Source: Paenibacillus dendritiformis (GTDB lineage Bacteria; Bacillota; Bacilli; Paenibacillales; Paenibacillaceae). From it: a stretch of 64,000 bases of DNA. The notes under the pieces are model-generated. The model was given only the letters and a program-made list of their open reading frames with translations, did no database searches and was not told where the DNA came from. Below, piece after piece: positions 42,391-51,953 of this stretch. The translations under genes were made by a program, and so were the position numbers. The stretch covers positions 1,043,001-1,107,000 of the forward strand of contig NZ_OX216966.1 in NCBI RefSeq assembly GCF_945605565.1, read 5' to 3'. Numbering within the stretch: the stretch's first letter is position 1; each line of letters starts with the position of its first letter.

Positions 42391-42418
42391 GAGAGAGGGG
42401 AAAGCCCCTCTCTTTTTT
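42391..42418 (+). terminator. Terminator of the methyltransferase gene
   Basis: AGAGAGGGG and CCCCTCTCT fold over AAAG, followed by TTTTT. Confidence 0.85.
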
Positions 42419-42440
42419 ACAGCCTGGATGATGCTGTATA

Positions 42441-42468
42441 TTGACACATTCCAAAGATATGATAAAAT
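42441..42468 (+). promoter_or_regulatory. Promoter of tsuAB
   Basis: TTGACA (42441-42446) and TAAAAT (42463-42468) are spaced by 16 bases, just after the methyltransferase terminator. The TTG of this -35 also opens a long frame, but it is more likely promoter than start codon. Confidence 0.6.
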
Positions 42469-42533
42469 CAGTATCACTTATAAAACTCATTGAATTACTC
42501 GGTTTAAATCCGGGAGGAGGCGTCATTGGACTG

Positions 42534-43601
42534 ATGTTGATTACGGGGTTGCTATGCGGGGCGCTGCTTGGGTTCGTTATGCAGCGTGGGCGATTTTGTC
42601 TGACCGGCGGTTTCCGGGATATGTACCTGACGAAGGACAACCGGATGTTCTACGCGCTGCTCATTGCCATCACAGTGCAGAGCATTGGCGTGTTTGCGCT
42701 GATTCAACTGGGCTTGGTCGAGTTTTCCGCCGGTTCGTTCCAATGGCTGGCGACGGTGGTCGGTTCGTTTTTGTTCGGTATCGGGATTATTTTGGCCGGG
42801 GGCTGTGCCACCGGGACGTGGTATCGGGCCGGAGAGGGCCTGATCGGAAGCTGGATCGCCCTGTTCGGATATATGGCGATGAGCGCAATTATGAAGTCGG
42901 GCGCGCTGCTGCCTGTCAACAGTAGTCTCAAAGCATACAATGCGCCGACGAACTCCATTCCGGACACATTCGGCCTGTCGGTGTGGCCTTTCATCCTCAT
43001 CCTGGCGCTGCTTACGCTATGGCTGGTCGTCAGACAGCTGCGCAAGCCTGCCGTGGCGATTCCGTCCTTGCCGGCGAAGCGCACAGGGCTCAACCATATT
43101 TTGTTCGAGAAGCGGTGGCATCCCTTCGTTACGGCGGTGCTCGTCGGCCTGATAGCGATTCTGGCCTGGCCGCTTAGCGAAGCGACGGGAAGAATGTCCG
43201 GCCTTGGCATTACGACGCCATCTGCGAACGTGCTTCAGTATTTGGTGACGGGAGACAGCGAGAAGTATGTGAACTGGGGCGTCTTCCTGGTGCTTGGCAT
43301 ATTGGCAGGCTCCTTCCTCGCTGCCAAGGGGAGCCGTGAATTCCGCTTCCGGGCGCCTGACGCCAAGACGGCGTTATCCAGCTTCGGCGGCGGCCTGCTG
43401 ATGGGGTTCGGAGCGAGCTGGGCCGGGGGATGCTCGATTGGCAACGGCCTGGTCATGACCGCCATGATGACTTGGCAAGGATGGACTTCGCTTCTCTTTA
43501 TCCTATTGGGAACGTGGACCGCATCGTACTTCGTCTATGTTCGCCCGCGTGCGAAGGCGCGCAAAAATCAAACTGTATCTTATCAGACAACGACGGCGTA
43601 A
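42534..43601 (+). CDS. tsuA: YeeE/YedE-family thiosulfate transporter
   Basis: This multi-span membrane protein of the YeeE/YedE type imports thiosulfate. The functional cysteines are visible in MQRGRFCLTGG, LAGGCATGTWYR and WAGGCSIGNG. The start at ATG 42534 (MLITGLLCGALLGF) agrees with family length and gives a 58-base leader from the mapped promoter. GGAGG lies 13 bases upstream, which is long, so an earlier start such as 42459 cannot be excluded. The tsuB-like sulfurtransferase follows 27 bases later. Confidence 0.85.
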   Translation: MLITGLLCGALLGFVMQRGRFCLTGGFRDMYLTKDNRMFYALLIAITVQSIGVFALIQLGLVEFSAGSFQWLATVVGSFLFGIGIILAGGCATGTWYRAGEGLIGSWIALFGYMAMSAIMKSGALLPVNSSLKAYNAPTNSIPDTFGLSVWPFILILALLTLWLVVRQLRKPAVAIPSLPAKRTGLNHILFEKRWHPFVTAVLVGLIAILAWPLSEATGRMSGLGITTPSANVLQYLVTGDSEKYVNWGVFLVLGILAGSFLAAKGSREFRFRAPDAKTALSSFGGGLLMGFGASWAGGCSIGNGLVMTAMMTWQGWTSLLFILLGTWTASYFVYVRPRAKARKNQTVSYQTTTA

Positions 43602-43628
43602 GCCGAGATCGTAAGGAGGAAGAATGAT

Positions 43629-43853
43629 ATGGGGAAAAAACTGTCTGTACTCGGCATGGTATGTCCGTTTCCTTTGATTGAGGCCAAAGAAGCGATCGAA
43701 ACGATAGATAGCGGCGATGAACTGGTTATCGAATTCGATTGCACCCAGGCAACCGAGAGCATTCCGCGCTGGGCTGCCGAGGCGGGCCACCGCGTCACCC
43801 AGTTCGAGCAGATCGATGATGCATCCTGGACGATTACCGTGCAGAAGAAATAA
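43629..43853 (+). CDS. tsuB: TusA-family sulfurtransferase partner
   Basis: The 74-residue protein is a TusA/SirA-fold sulfur carrier with the active-site CPFP (Cys about residue 12). In tsuAB operons it accepts the sulfur taken up through TsuA and passes it on. AGGAGG precedes the ATG. A terminator follows directly. Confidence 0.9.
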   Translation: MGKKLSVLGMVCPFPLIEAKEAIETIDSGDELVIEFDCTQATESIPRWAAEAGHRVTQFEQIDDASWTITVQKK

Positions 43854-43873
43854 AGTGCATATCATCTTCACGA

Positions 43874-43903
43874 AGGAAATGCCGTTGCGGCATTTCCTTT
43901 TTT
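43874..43903 (+). terminator. Terminator of tsuAB
   Basis: GGAAATGCC and GGCATTTCC fold over GTTGC, followed by TTTTTTG. Confidence 0.85.
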
Positions 43904-44078
43904 GTCGCGTTCGGGCGGCGGCATGGCTTCCAGGACGATGGGCAAAATAAAAGAAGCCGAAGCGCAGCGTATGCAGAGAGTGCACATGAAGTGCAACATG
44001 TTCTCCGAAAAATCTATGTCGGTTATCATTTGTCCATATTATACTTATGTTAGCAAAGTTGAAGGAGATGAACATACG

Positions 44079-45053
44079 ATGTCAGCTATACGTATCGGTA
44101 TTGTAGGTTACGGCAACCTTGGAAGAGGAGTCGAGAAGTCGATTCGGCAAAATCCGGACATGGAGCTTGTCGCTGTGTTTACCCGCAGAGATCCGGGCGC
44201 GGTACAAGCGAGCGTTCCGGTTGTATCATTGCAAGAAGTGGAATCTTATACAGATAAAGTCGATGTCATGATCTTGTGCGGCGGCTCGGCTACGGATCTT
44301 CCGGAGCAGGGGCCTGAATTGGCACGCCTGTTCCATACGGTGGACAGCTTCGACACGCATGCCCGCATTCCGGAGTACTTCGAAGCCGTTAACGGTGCGG
44401 CACAAGCGTCGGGACATGTGTCCGTCATCTCCACGGGATGGGATCCAGGCTTGTTCTCCCTGAACCGCCTGCTGTTCGAAGCGGTGCTTCCGCAAGGCGC
44501 GGAATATACCTTCTGGGGACGCGGCGTCAGCCAAGGCCACTCGGATGCGATTCGCCGCGTGGAAGGCGTCAAAAACGGGGTGCAGTACACCATTCCTTCC
44601 GAGGAAGCGGTAGCTGCTGTCCGCAGCGGGGATCAGCCGCAGCTGTCGACGCGCGATAAGCATCTGCGCGAGTGCTTCGTCGTGGCCGAGGAAGGCGCGG
44701 ACAAGGCCCGCATCGAAGCGGAAATCAAAAACATGCCGAACTACTTCTCCGACTATGAAACGATTGTGAACTTCATCAGCGAAGAGGAACTGAAGACGAA
44801 TCACTCGGCGATGCCTCACGGCGGCTACGTGCTGCGCAGCGGCGTGACTGGCGAAGGCACGACGCAATTGATGGAATTCAGCTTGAAGCTGGGCAGCAAT
44901 CCGGAGTTCACGGCGAGTGTGCTCGTCGCCTACGCACGGGCGGCACACAAGCTGGCGGCACGCGGAGAAGCCGGCGCACGCACCGTATTCGACATTCCGT
45001 TCGGCCTTCTGTCGCCGAAATCGCCTGAACAGCTCCGCAAGGAAATGCTGTAG
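44079..45053 (+). CDS. ddh: meso-Diaminopimelate dehydrogenase
   Basis: The 324-residue NADPH enzyme converts tetrahydrodipicolinate to meso-diaminopimelate in one step, giving a lysine and peptidoglycan precursor. The Rossmann motif is GIVGYGNLGRG at the N-terminus. Conserved CGGSATDLPEQGPE, DSFDTHARIPEY, STGWDPGLFS and RGVSQGHSDAIRR regions follow. ATG 44079 is behind GAAGGAG; the longer frame upstream lacks a ribosome site. A terminator follows. Confidence 0.95.
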   Translation: MSAIRIGIVGYGNLGRGVEKSIRQNPDMELVAVFTRRDPGAVQASVPVVSLQEVESYTDKVDVMILCGGSATDLPEQGPELARLFHTVDSFDTHARIPEYFEAVNGAAQASGHVSVISTGWDPGLFSLNRLLFEAVLPQGAEYTFWGRGVSQGHSDAIRRVEGVKNGVQYTIPSEEAVAAVRSGDQPQLSTRDKHLRECFVVAEEGADKARIEAEIKNMPNYFSDYETIVNFISEEELKTNHSAMPHGGYVLRSGVTGEGTTQLMEFSLKLGSNPEFTASVLVAYARAAHKLAARGEAGARTVFDIPFGLLSPKSPEQLRKEML

Positions 45054-45080
45054 GATCGAGCGCCATTTTCGATGAACATC

Positions 45081-45109
45081 AACGCAAGCCCTCGCCGGCT
45101 TGCGTTTTT
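45081..45109 (+). terminator. Terminator of ddh
   Basis: ACGCAAGCC and GGCTTGCGT form a 9-bp stem followed by TTTTT. Confidence 0.85.
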
Positions 45110-45140
45110 TGTCGTGTCCCTATGATGTCCCCTTCCAAGC

Positions 45141-45505
45141 CCTTATGCTCAATATCCCCTTGGTTCAGGGCGTTAGTCCGTCTCATATCCCTTTATTCCG
45201 CTATGCTATGGAAGTGAGAAGCTCTGCTGCATATCCCCTTGTTTTTCTATGGGCCGCTTAGGCCACTTCGGGCCCTGCTGGAGGCCGCTGCGGGCTGCTT
45301 CGGCTCGTCTTCTCTGAGTGGATGGGATAACGACCAAAAGACGATAAATACCTGAGAGAATGGGATAGCGGAAAAAAGGACTCTGCCTACCTGAGATTGG
45401 GATAGCGGACAAAGAGCTCTGTCCACCTGACGGAACGGGATAGAGGACATAAGGGGGCAAAAAGAAAGACGCCCATCTCCTGCCCCAAAATAGCGGAGAA
45501 AGGCG
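45141..45505. repeat. Second array of the CCTGAGCGA repeat family
   Basis: A reverse unit (about 45141-45168) and a partial reverse unit (about 45179-45200) are followed by forward units at about 45313, 45351, 45390, 45425 and a weak one at 45480. The forward core is CCTGAGNGAANGGGATAGCG followed by GACAAAAGA. As in the array at 20.7 kb, orientation flips in the middle. No gene is supported in 45110-45522. Confidence 0.72.
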
Positions 45506-45522
45506 CCTTACAACGATGCCGT

Positions 45523-46101
45523 TCACTTATCCCAATGCTTCTTCAGAAATTCGTCACGGCCGGATTGAGCGCGGTCGGCCGCGTAATGCTCAGGATCTTT
45601 GCGGTAATAGTCCTGGTGATAGTCCTCAGCCGGATAGAACGGGCCGGCATCGAGAATGGGCGTGACGATAGGCCGGTCGAACCGCCCGCTCGCCGCCAGT
45701 TCCGCGCGGGAAGCTTCGGCCAGACGGCGCTGCTCTTCGGTATGGACGAAGATGGCGGTCATATAGGATTGACCGCGGTCCTGGAACTGTCCGCCGTCAT
45801 CGGTCGGATCGATCTGCGCCCAATACAGCTCGAGCAGCCGGCTATACGGGATGATAGCCGGATCGAATGTGATCTGGACGGCTTCGAGATGTCCGGTCGT
45901 CTGGGATTTGACCTGCTCGTAGGTCGGGTGCGGAACATGGCCGCCGGTATAGCCGGACAGGACGGCATGCACGCCATCCCATTGATCGAAGGGCTTCACC
46001 ATGCACCAGAAGCAGCCGCCGGCGAAGGTGGCCAATTGGGACCCGTCCTGCCGCGGCGTATCGTGTTGGGAAGCAGAGGCATCTGCAGCGTATGTTGACA
46101 T
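45523..46101 (-). CDS. msrA: Peptide methionine-(S)-sulfoxide reductase
   Basis: The 192-residue enzyme repairs oxidised methionine in proteins. The active-site motif is GGCFWC with Cys30 as nucleophile, and [15 protein letters not shown] and [12 protein letters not shown] are conserved. The C-terminal [14 protein letters not shown] is typical. It ends next to the repeat array and shares no operon with its neighbours. Confidence 0.95.
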   Translation of the reverse strand: MSTYAADASASQHDTPRQDGSQLATFAGGCFWCMVKPFDQWDGVHAVLSGYTGGHVPHPTYEQVKSQTTGHLEAVQITFDPAIIPYSRLLELYWAQIDPTDDGGQFQDRGQSYMTAIFVHTEEQRRLAEASRAELAASGRFDRPIVTPILDAGPFYPAEDYHQDYYRKDPEHYAADRAQSGRDEFLKKHWDK

Positions 46102-46248
46102 GTCGTTTCCCCTTTTTCACAGAGTGGTAGATGGTTGAGATGAGCACGTGACGGCGCAAGCGCCGCCGCCATCCCGCGTCTTCTGTTCACAGTGTAACCT
46201 GAAGCGGACAGGCTGCCAAGGGGGAACGAGGGAGCGGCAGGCTCTCCG

Positions 46249-47265
46249 TCAATACTCCAGATGCTCCTTGTCGTCGATCCGCTTGCGGAATACATAATAG
46301 CTCCAGATCTGATACCCCAATACGAACGGAAGAATCGTCAGGGAGACATAGGTCATCACTTTCAGCGAATAGGCGCCGGACGCGGCATTGAATACCGTCA
46401 GATGAAAATCAGGGCTGAGCGAGCTGATCATCACCCGCGGGAACAAGCCGATGAACACGCTGCTCATGGACAAAATGATGACCGCCCCCGTCATGACGAA
46501 CGCCCAGCCGTCCCGCTGCCGCTTGATGAACCGGCCTGCCATGACGAGCGCCGCCCCGGCCAGAAGCGGCAGGGCGATCCATTGCGGTCCATGCACAGTA
46601 TAAATGTCGGTGCTGACATAGGTCATGACGGCGAACATGAGCAAGAAGGCGGCGATGGCAGGCCCCAGGTCGCGCGCCGCCTTCCGGGCCCGGTCCCGCA
46701 GCTCGCCGGTGGTTCGCAGCGTAATGAAGACGAGGCCGTGCAGCATGCACAGCAGGACCGTGGCCGCCCCGCCGGTGAGCGCATAGCCGTTCAGCAGGTC
46801 GAAGAGGCTGCCGAGCATTTCCTTGTTGCCGTCGATCGGAACGCCGCGAATCAGGTTCGCGAATACGACGCCGAGCAAGAAGGGCGGGAGCAGGCTGCCG
46901 ATGAAAATCGCGGCGTCCCATGCTTTTTTCCATGCGCCATGGTCCATCTTGCCCCGGAATTCAAAGGCGACGCCGCGGGCAATCAGCGCGAGCAGCAGCA
47001 CGACGAACGGGATGTAGAAGCCGCTGAATAACGTGGCGTACCATTCCGGAAAAGCGGCGAACATGGCGCCGCCGGCCGTAATCAGCCATACTTCATTCGC
47101 ATCCCAATACGGTCCGATCGTGTTGATAAGGATGCGGCGCTCCCGGTCAGTCCGGCCGAGGAAACGCGCCGTGATGCCGACGCCGAAATCAAAGCCTTCC
47201 AGGAAGAAAAAACCGACAAACAGCACGGCCACGAGAATAAACCAAAATTCATTTAGCGATAGCAT
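46249..47265 (-). CDS. cydB: Cytochrome bd oxidase subunit II
   Basis: The 338-residue membrane protein of the bd-type quinol oxidase has eight to nine hydrophobic segments. The signatures GFDFGVG near the N-terminus and GPYWDANEVWL near residue 50 are visible. The start is ATG 47265, inside the last codons of cydA (17-base overlap), with GGAGG upstream. It pairs with cydA to reduce oxygen at low tension. Confidence 0.95.
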   Translation of the reverse strand: MLSLNEFWFILVAVLFVGFFFLEGFDFGVGITARFLGRTDRERRILINTIGPYWDANEVWLITAGGAMFAAFPEWYATLFSGFYIPFVVLLLALIARGVAFEFRGKMDHGAWKKAWDAAIFIGSLLPPFLLGVVFANLIRGVPIDGNKEMLGSLFDLLNGYALTGGAATVLLCMLHGLVFITLRTTGELRDRARKAARDLGPAIAAFLLMFAVMTYVSTDIYTVHGPQWIALPLLAGAALVMAGRFIKRQRDGWAFVMTGAVIILSMSSVFIGLFPRVMISSLSPDFHLTVFNAASGAYSLKVMTYVSLTILPFVLGYQIWSYYVFRKRIDDKEHLEY

Positions 47266-48652
47266 GTGCATCCTCCTTCCCGAACGGATCGTAGGTGCGG
47301 GACAGTTCGTCCGGCTTCTCATCCCCGTCCTTGCGAATGACCTTCACAAACAGACACGCGTCGATAATGGCCAGAACCGCATACATGGTGGTAAAGGCAA
47401 TCAGCGAAAAGAGAAGTTCGCCCGCGGTCACGGTAGGCGAAATTGCGTCTTCGGTGCGCATGACGCCGAAGACGACCCACGGCTGGCGCCCCATCTCCGC
47501 CATGAGCCATCCGGTTGAATTGGCCAGGAACGGAAAGGCGATCGCGCCGACCATCAGTTTCAAGAACCAAGGCCGCTGCTCCAGCTTCCGTGTGCGGGCC
47601 AGCACCCAGCCGTAGATGGCGATCAGACACATCAGGCCGCCGGCGAATACCATCGTGCGGAAGCTCCAGAAGGTCATTTTGACCGAAGGAATGTAATTCC
47701 CGGGCCCGTATTTTTCCTCGTATTGCGCTTGGATCTGGTTCATCCCTTCCACGCTGCCGCTCAGCTTGTTGTGCGCCAGAATGCTCAGCATATACGGGAC
47801 TTGCAGATTGAATGATGTTTCTTGCTTCTCCGTATCGATGCGTGCGAACAGCGTGAACGGCGCCGGATCCTCGCTTGTGTCCCATAAGGCTTCGGCGGCG
47901 GCCATCTTCATCGGCTGCGACTTGATTATATGCTGGGCTTGCTCATGGCCGATGAAGGCAACGAGCAGGGCCGAGATCAGGCCCACCATAATCGAGACGC
48001 GGAACGATAGCCGGAACATCTCGGGATTGTGCCGCTTCAGCAGCTTCCATGCGCTGACGCCGGCCATGAAGAACGCGCCGGTAGCGAGGGCGGCGAATAA
48101 CGTATGCGGAAATTGCAGCCATAGCTGCGGATTGCGGATGATCGCCCAGAAATCGCTCATCTCCGCTCTTCCGTTCTGGAATACGTAACCGACCGGGGCA
48201 TGCATGAAGGAGTTGGCCGTCAATATCCAGAAGGCCGACAGCATCGTGCCGATCGAGACGAGCCAGATGCATGCCAGATGGACGCGCTTCGACAAGCGAT
48301 CCCAGCCGAACACCCATAGGCCGATAAACGTTGATTCCATAAAAAAGGCGAGCAAGCCCTCGATCGCCAGCGAAGGGCCGAACACATCGCCGACGAAGCG
48401 GGAATAATTCGACCAGTTCATCCCGAACTGGAACTCCTGCAGAATGCCGGTGACGACACCGACCGCGAAATTGATCAGAAATAATTTGCTCCAAAACTGG
48501 GCGGACTGCTTATAAATGTCCTTGCCTGTCCTGACGTAGAACGTCTCCAATACGGCGATTAAGAATGCCAGGCCAATCGTCATCGGGACGAAAATGTAGT
48601 GGAATAGCGTCGTCGATGCAAATTGGATCCGTGCGAGAATGACCTGATCCAT
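47249..48652 (-). CDS. cydA: Cytochrome bd oxidase subunit I
   Basis: The 467-residue quinol-oxidising subunit carries heme ligands in RIQFASTTLFHYIFVP and the region GWLMAEMGRQPW. Conserved GRAEMSDFWAII and VMRTEDAISP are also present. The Q-loop is short, the usual Firmicutes form. ATG 48652 follows AAAGGAGG at a spacing of about 7. A Rex-like operator lies 62 bases upstream. No cydCD genes follow within this window. Confidence 0.96.
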   Translation of the reverse strand: MDQVILARIQFASTTLFHYIFVPMTIGLAFLIAVLETFYVRTGKDIYKQSAQFWSKLFLINFAVGVVTGILQEFQFGMNWSNYSRFVGDVFGPSLAIEGLLAFFMESTFIGLWVFGWDRLSKRVHLACIWLVSIGTMLSAFWILTANSFMHAPVGYVFQNGRAEMSDFWAIIRNPQLWLQFPHTLFAALATGAFFMAGVSAWKLLKRHNPEMFRLSFRVSIMVGLISALLVAFIGHEQAQHIIKSQPMKMAAAEALWDTSEDPAPFTLFARIDTEKQETSFNLQVPYMLSILAHNKLSGSVEGMNQIQAQYEEKYGPGNYIPSVKMTFWSFRTMVFAGGLMCLIAIYGWVLARTRKLEQRPWFLKLMVGAIAFPFLANSTGWLMAEMGRQPWVVFGVMRTEDAISPTVTAGELLFSLIAFTTMYAVLAIIDACLFVKVIRKDGDEKPDELSRTYDPFGKEDAHAIAK

Positions 48653-48713
48653 AACGGCCTCCTTTAGCTGAATCATGTTCTGGTTGATAGATGGCCTGCC
48701 AGGTGCCCACGTC

Positions 48714-48731
48714 TTGTGAATGAGTTCACGT
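48714..48731. promoter_or_regulatory. Rex-like operator of cydAB
   Basis: TTGTGAATGAGTTCACGT matches the Rex site TTGTGAA-N4-TTCACAA at 12 of 14 defined positions. Rex releases DNA when NADH rises, inducing cyd under low oxygen. I see no other clear promoter element in the cyd leader. Confidence 0.6.
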
Positions 48732-49020
48732 AAAAGATGGCACTTGTAGCGCTGGCCGTACGCGGCGCAGCGCGACGTTCAGGGAGCGGTGCCCCTTATG
48801 TTCGGTGCGTGGTCTGGACGTTAACTGTTCGACCGCGCCGGAAGACGGGCGATGGCCAGGCGATCGCTTATGCCTGATCATAGTCCAGACGGTGCTGCGT
48901 GTCGCCATCCACTTTTACAGAGCGGAGTCATCCATGTTCAACACACTGCCACATAGTTGACAACGTTTCGATGAAATCGGCCTGCGCTGGGGAAATAGAC
49001 AAGATGGTATACTTATATTG

Positions 49021-49036
49021 TGTGATAAAAATCACA
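49021..49036. promoter_or_regulatory. Perfect TGTGA-N6-TCACA dyad before the MocR gene
   Basis: TGTGATAAAAATCACA fits the Crp/Fnr consensus exactly. It lies just after TATACT and TATATT -10-like hexamers, so binding there would repress the MocR gene. It may instead be the operator of the MocR protein itself. The distance to cydA is more than 360 bases. Confidence 0.55.
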
Positions 49037-49064
49037 TACAAAGCACAACAAGAGGTGGATCACG

Positions 49065-50504
49065 ATGTGGCAACCGGATCGTTCCAGCAAGCAGCCGTTA
49101 TATCAGCAGATTGCCGCATATATAGAACAGAGAATAAGCTATGGGGAATTCCCGCCGGGAAGTCTTCTCCCTTCGGAGCGCAAATTCGCCGAGCAAATCA
49201 ACGTCAACCGGAGCACCGTCGTGCAAGCCTATGAGGAATTGCGCGCTTCCGGAATGATCGAAAGCATGGTCGGGAGCGGAACGCGGGTAAGCAAATCGAG
49301 ATGGGGCGCCGCTCCGAAGGACATGCCGGACTGGCTTCAATATGTGGATGGGGGCGCGGCCATGCACCCGCACCAATCTTGCTTGCGGCTTATCCGTCAA
49401 GAACTGGATTCGGGACGTCCGCTCATCGACTTCGCCAGCGGCGAGCTGTCCCCGGATTTATCGCCCAATGAGGCCATCCGGCAGTTGCTGAGCGAGCATG
49501 CGCTGCATGAAGATCTGGGCTATGACCATCCGCAAGGCTACGTGCCGCTGCGGCAGGCGCTGGCCTCGTATTTGAAGCAGTACCGCGGCATTCGGGCCAC
49601 GGAATCCTCGATCCTGGTCACTTCGGGATCGCATCAGTCGCTTTATTTGATTACGAAGCGTCTGCTCAGTCCGGGCGATGCCGTTGCGATCGAAGACCCG
49701 TCTTATTACTATTCGCTCCCGATGTTCCATACGGCGGGCCTGCGGTTGTTCCGCCTGCCCGTAGATGAGAAGGGCGTCTGTCCCGAAGGGATCCTGTCGC
49801 TGCACCGGGAGCATCAGATACGGATGATTTTTGTGAATCCGAATTATCACAATCCGACCGGCCGCGTGCTTGATCCGGCGCGCCGGGAACGGCTGCTGGA
49901 GATTTGCGGGCATCTGGGGATTCCCATCGTCGAGGACGATCCGTTCAGCTTGACCTCGTTCACGGGCAACCCGCCGCCTTCGCTTAAATCGAACGATGCC
50001 GGCAGCACCGTGCTGTATATCGGATCGCTTTCCAAAATCGTCGCTTCGGGCTTGCGCATCGGCTGGATGGTGGCTCCCCAATCCGTGGTGAGCCGGCTGA
50101 CGGACGAGAAGCAGCAGATGGATTTCGGCCTGAGCGTGCTCCCGCAGCGCATTGCGGCGCAATTGCTGGCCTCGGCCCATTTTGAAGGGCATTTGCTGCG
50201 GTTGCGGAAGGAGCTGTCGCACAAGCGGAATCTGCTGCTTGACGCCCTGCATCGCGAGCTGCCCGGCGAGCTGTCCTACACGCTGCCGCAAGGCGGCCTG
50301 CATCTGTGGTGCAGGATGAGGCGGCCCGTCGACGATGACAGACTGCTGGAGGAGGGCCTACGGCGGGGAGTCGTCTTCGTTCCGGGGAGCGTCTACGGAT
50401 CGGAGCCGGGCTATGTCCGGTTCACGTTCGCGCGCCCGCAGCCCGGCCAGATCGGCCGCGGCATCGCATTATTCGCGGAAGCGCTGCGGGCCGCAGGAAG
50501 ATAA
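49065..50504 (+). CDS. MocR/GabR-type GntR regulator with aminotransferase domain
   Basis: The 479-residue protein has an N-terminal winged helix of the GntR family (about 10-75, PSERKFAEQINVNRSTVVQA). A PLP aminotransferase-like domain follows (about 110-475). The cofactor lysine lies in IGSLSKIVASGLRIGW, and the fold-type I motif NPNYHNPTG is conserved. Such proteins sense amino-acid-type ligands through PLP. Its target gene is unknown; the divergent cydAB unit is one candidate. AGAGGTGG precedes the start. Confidence 0.92.
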   Translation: MWQPDRSSKQPLYQQIAAYIEQRISYGEFPPGSLLPSERKFAEQINVNRSTVVQAYEELRASGMIESMVGSGTRVSKSRWGAAPKDMPDWLQYVDGGAAMHPHQSCLRLIRQELDSGRPLIDFASGELSPDLSPNEAIRQLLSEHALHEDLGYDHPQGYVPLRQALASYLKQYRGIRATESSILVTSGSHQSLYLITKRLLSPGDAVAIEDPSYYYSLPMFHTAGLRLFRLPVDEKGVCPEGILSLHREHQIRMIFVNPNYHNPTGRVLDPARRERLLEICGHLGIPIVEDDPFSLTSFTGNPPPSLKSNDAGSTVLYIGSLSKIVASGLRIGWMVAPQSVVSRLTDEKQQMDFGLSVLPQRIAAQLLASAHFEGHLLRLRKELSHKRNLLLDALHRELPGELSYTLPQGGLHLWCRMRRPVDDDRLLEEGLRRGVVFVPGSVYGSEPGYVRFTFARPQPGQIGRGIALFAEALRAAGR

Positions 50505-50540
50505 ATGAGGATAAGCTTATGATTTCATGCGAGAACGAAC

Positions 50541-50582
50541 AAAAAGAGCGTGCTCGTCCGGCCGGGCCGGGAGCACGCTCTT
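50541..50582. terminator. Bidirectional terminator between mocR and M42 genes
   Basis: AAGAGCGTGCTC and GAGCACGCTCTT form a 12-bp stem. The minus strand continues with T-rich sequence. Confidence 0.8.
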
Positions 50583-50600
50583 CTATTGTGGGCGCAAACG

Positions 50601-51680
50601 CTAGGAGCGTTCGACAATCGTATTATAGGTGGTGCGGTCGGTATGCTTCACCAGCTGGACAAGCAGTTCCTTCGCCGCATCGATATCGTCGGTGTGAACG
50701 ATCGAGGCTGGCGTATGGATATAGCGTCCGCACACGCCGATGACGGTCGCCGGCACGCCTTTGCCGCTCAGGTGAACCTGTCCGGCATCGGTGCCGCCCG
50801 GAGATACGAAATATTGGTACGGAATGCGGTGAGTATCCGCGATATCCTGTACGAATTCAAGCAGGCCGCGATGCGTAATCATCGTCGGGTCATAGATGCG
50901 GAGCAGCGCGCCCTTGCCAAGCTGTCCGAAGGAGTTCGGGTCGCCGGTCATATCGTTGGCGGCGCTGCAGTCGAGCGCATAGAAAATATCCGGCTGAATG
51001 AGATTCGCCGCGGTGCGCGCGCCGCGAAGGCCGACCTCTTCCTGCACGGTCGCTCCGCAATAGAGGACGTTCGGCAGGGCGAATTGCTCGCGGTGCAGCT
51101 CCTTCATCAGCTCGATCGCCAGCCCGACGCCGTAGCGGTTATCCCATGCCTTGGCCATAATTTTCTTCGGATTGAGCAGCGGCGTGAACGGACAGACCGG
51201 CACGATCTGAAGCCCCGGACGGATGCCCGCCTTCTCGGCTTCCTCGCGGCTGTCGGCGCCGACGTCGATATACATATGCTTCACGTCGACCGGCTTGTTG
51301 GCCGTCGCTTCATCCAGCAGATGCTTCGGAATCGATCCGACGACGCCAGGGATTGGCCCGTTCGGCGTAATGACCTCGACTTGCTGGGCGAGCACGACTT
51401 GTCCCCACCATCCGCCGAGCGGCTGGAACTTAATCATGCCGTTCGCCGTAATCTGGGTCGTAATGAAGCCGACCTCATCCAGGTGGCCGGCCACCATGAC
51501 GCGCGGACCTTGCTCGTCCCCGCGCATGACTCCGAATACGCTGCCGAGGGCATCGTGGACAAATTCATTCGTATATTTGGACAATTCTTGCTTCACCAGG
51601 GCGCGAAGCTCCCGTTCAAAGCCGGGGGCAGACGGGAATTCGGTCAAGGTGCGGAATAAGTCTAATGTTTCTTGCTGCAT
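50601..51680 (-). CDS. M42-family aminopeptidase
   Basis: The 359-residue metallopeptidase shows the dizinc motifs AGHLDEVGF (about 65-73), AKAWDNRYG, the catalytic [11 protein letters not shown] and ALDCSAAND, and a final HTPASIVH. It degrades short peptides from the N-terminus in the cytoplasm and would form tetrahedral dodecamers like its family. It is related to YsdC/PepA of Bacillus. It lies downstream of the phosphohexomutase gene but behind that gene's terminator. Confidence 0.92.
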   Translation of the reverse strand: MQQETLDLFRTLTEFPSAPGFERELRALVKQELSKYTNEFVHDALGSVFGVMRGDEQGPRVMVAGHLDEVGFITTQITANGMIKFQPLGGWWGQVVLAQQVEVITPNGPIPGVVGSIPKHLLDEATANKPVDVKHMYIDVGADSREEAEKAGIRPGLQIVPVCPFTPLLNPKKIMAKAWDNRYGVGLAIELMKELHREQFALPNVLYCGATVQEEVGLRGARTAANLIQPDIFYALDCSAANDMTGDPNSFGQLGKGALLRIYDPTMITHRGLLEFVQDIADTHRIPYQYFVSPGGTDAGQVHLSGKGVPATVIGVCGRYIHTPASIVHTDDIDAAKELLVQLVKHTDRTTYNTIVERS

Positions 51681-51791
51681 GATTGCGAGCTCCTTCCTTC
51701 CAGGCCAGACTAGCAGCCTGCATCGATATCGGTGGATTCTGCCTATTCCTCAGTATGGACGGGTTGGCGTCCCGTTGCAACCTCGATCTTC

Positions 51792-51830
51792 AAAAAAAAG
51801 CCGCCTTCCGCATCGGAGCGGAAGGCAGCA
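51792..51830 (-). terminator. Terminator of the phosphohexomutase gene
   Basis: GCCTTCCG and CGGAAGGC form a stem. On the minus strand it is followed by eight T. Confidence 0.8.
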
Positions 51831-51953
51831 GCCCTGTCAGGGCAAGCGCCGCCGCGGAGAGGTCATCCCCGCAGGCAGAAGCGCTTGCTTGAAGCCGCGA
51901 ACGGGATAACCCAGCCCGCAGCGATGCCTGGCACAGCTCCGGGCAAGACGCGG

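Noticed and set aside
42441..42533. N-terminal extension of tsuA from TTG 42441
   Set aside because: The TTG belongs to a TTGACA element with a matching -10, and the added residues do not fit the family start.
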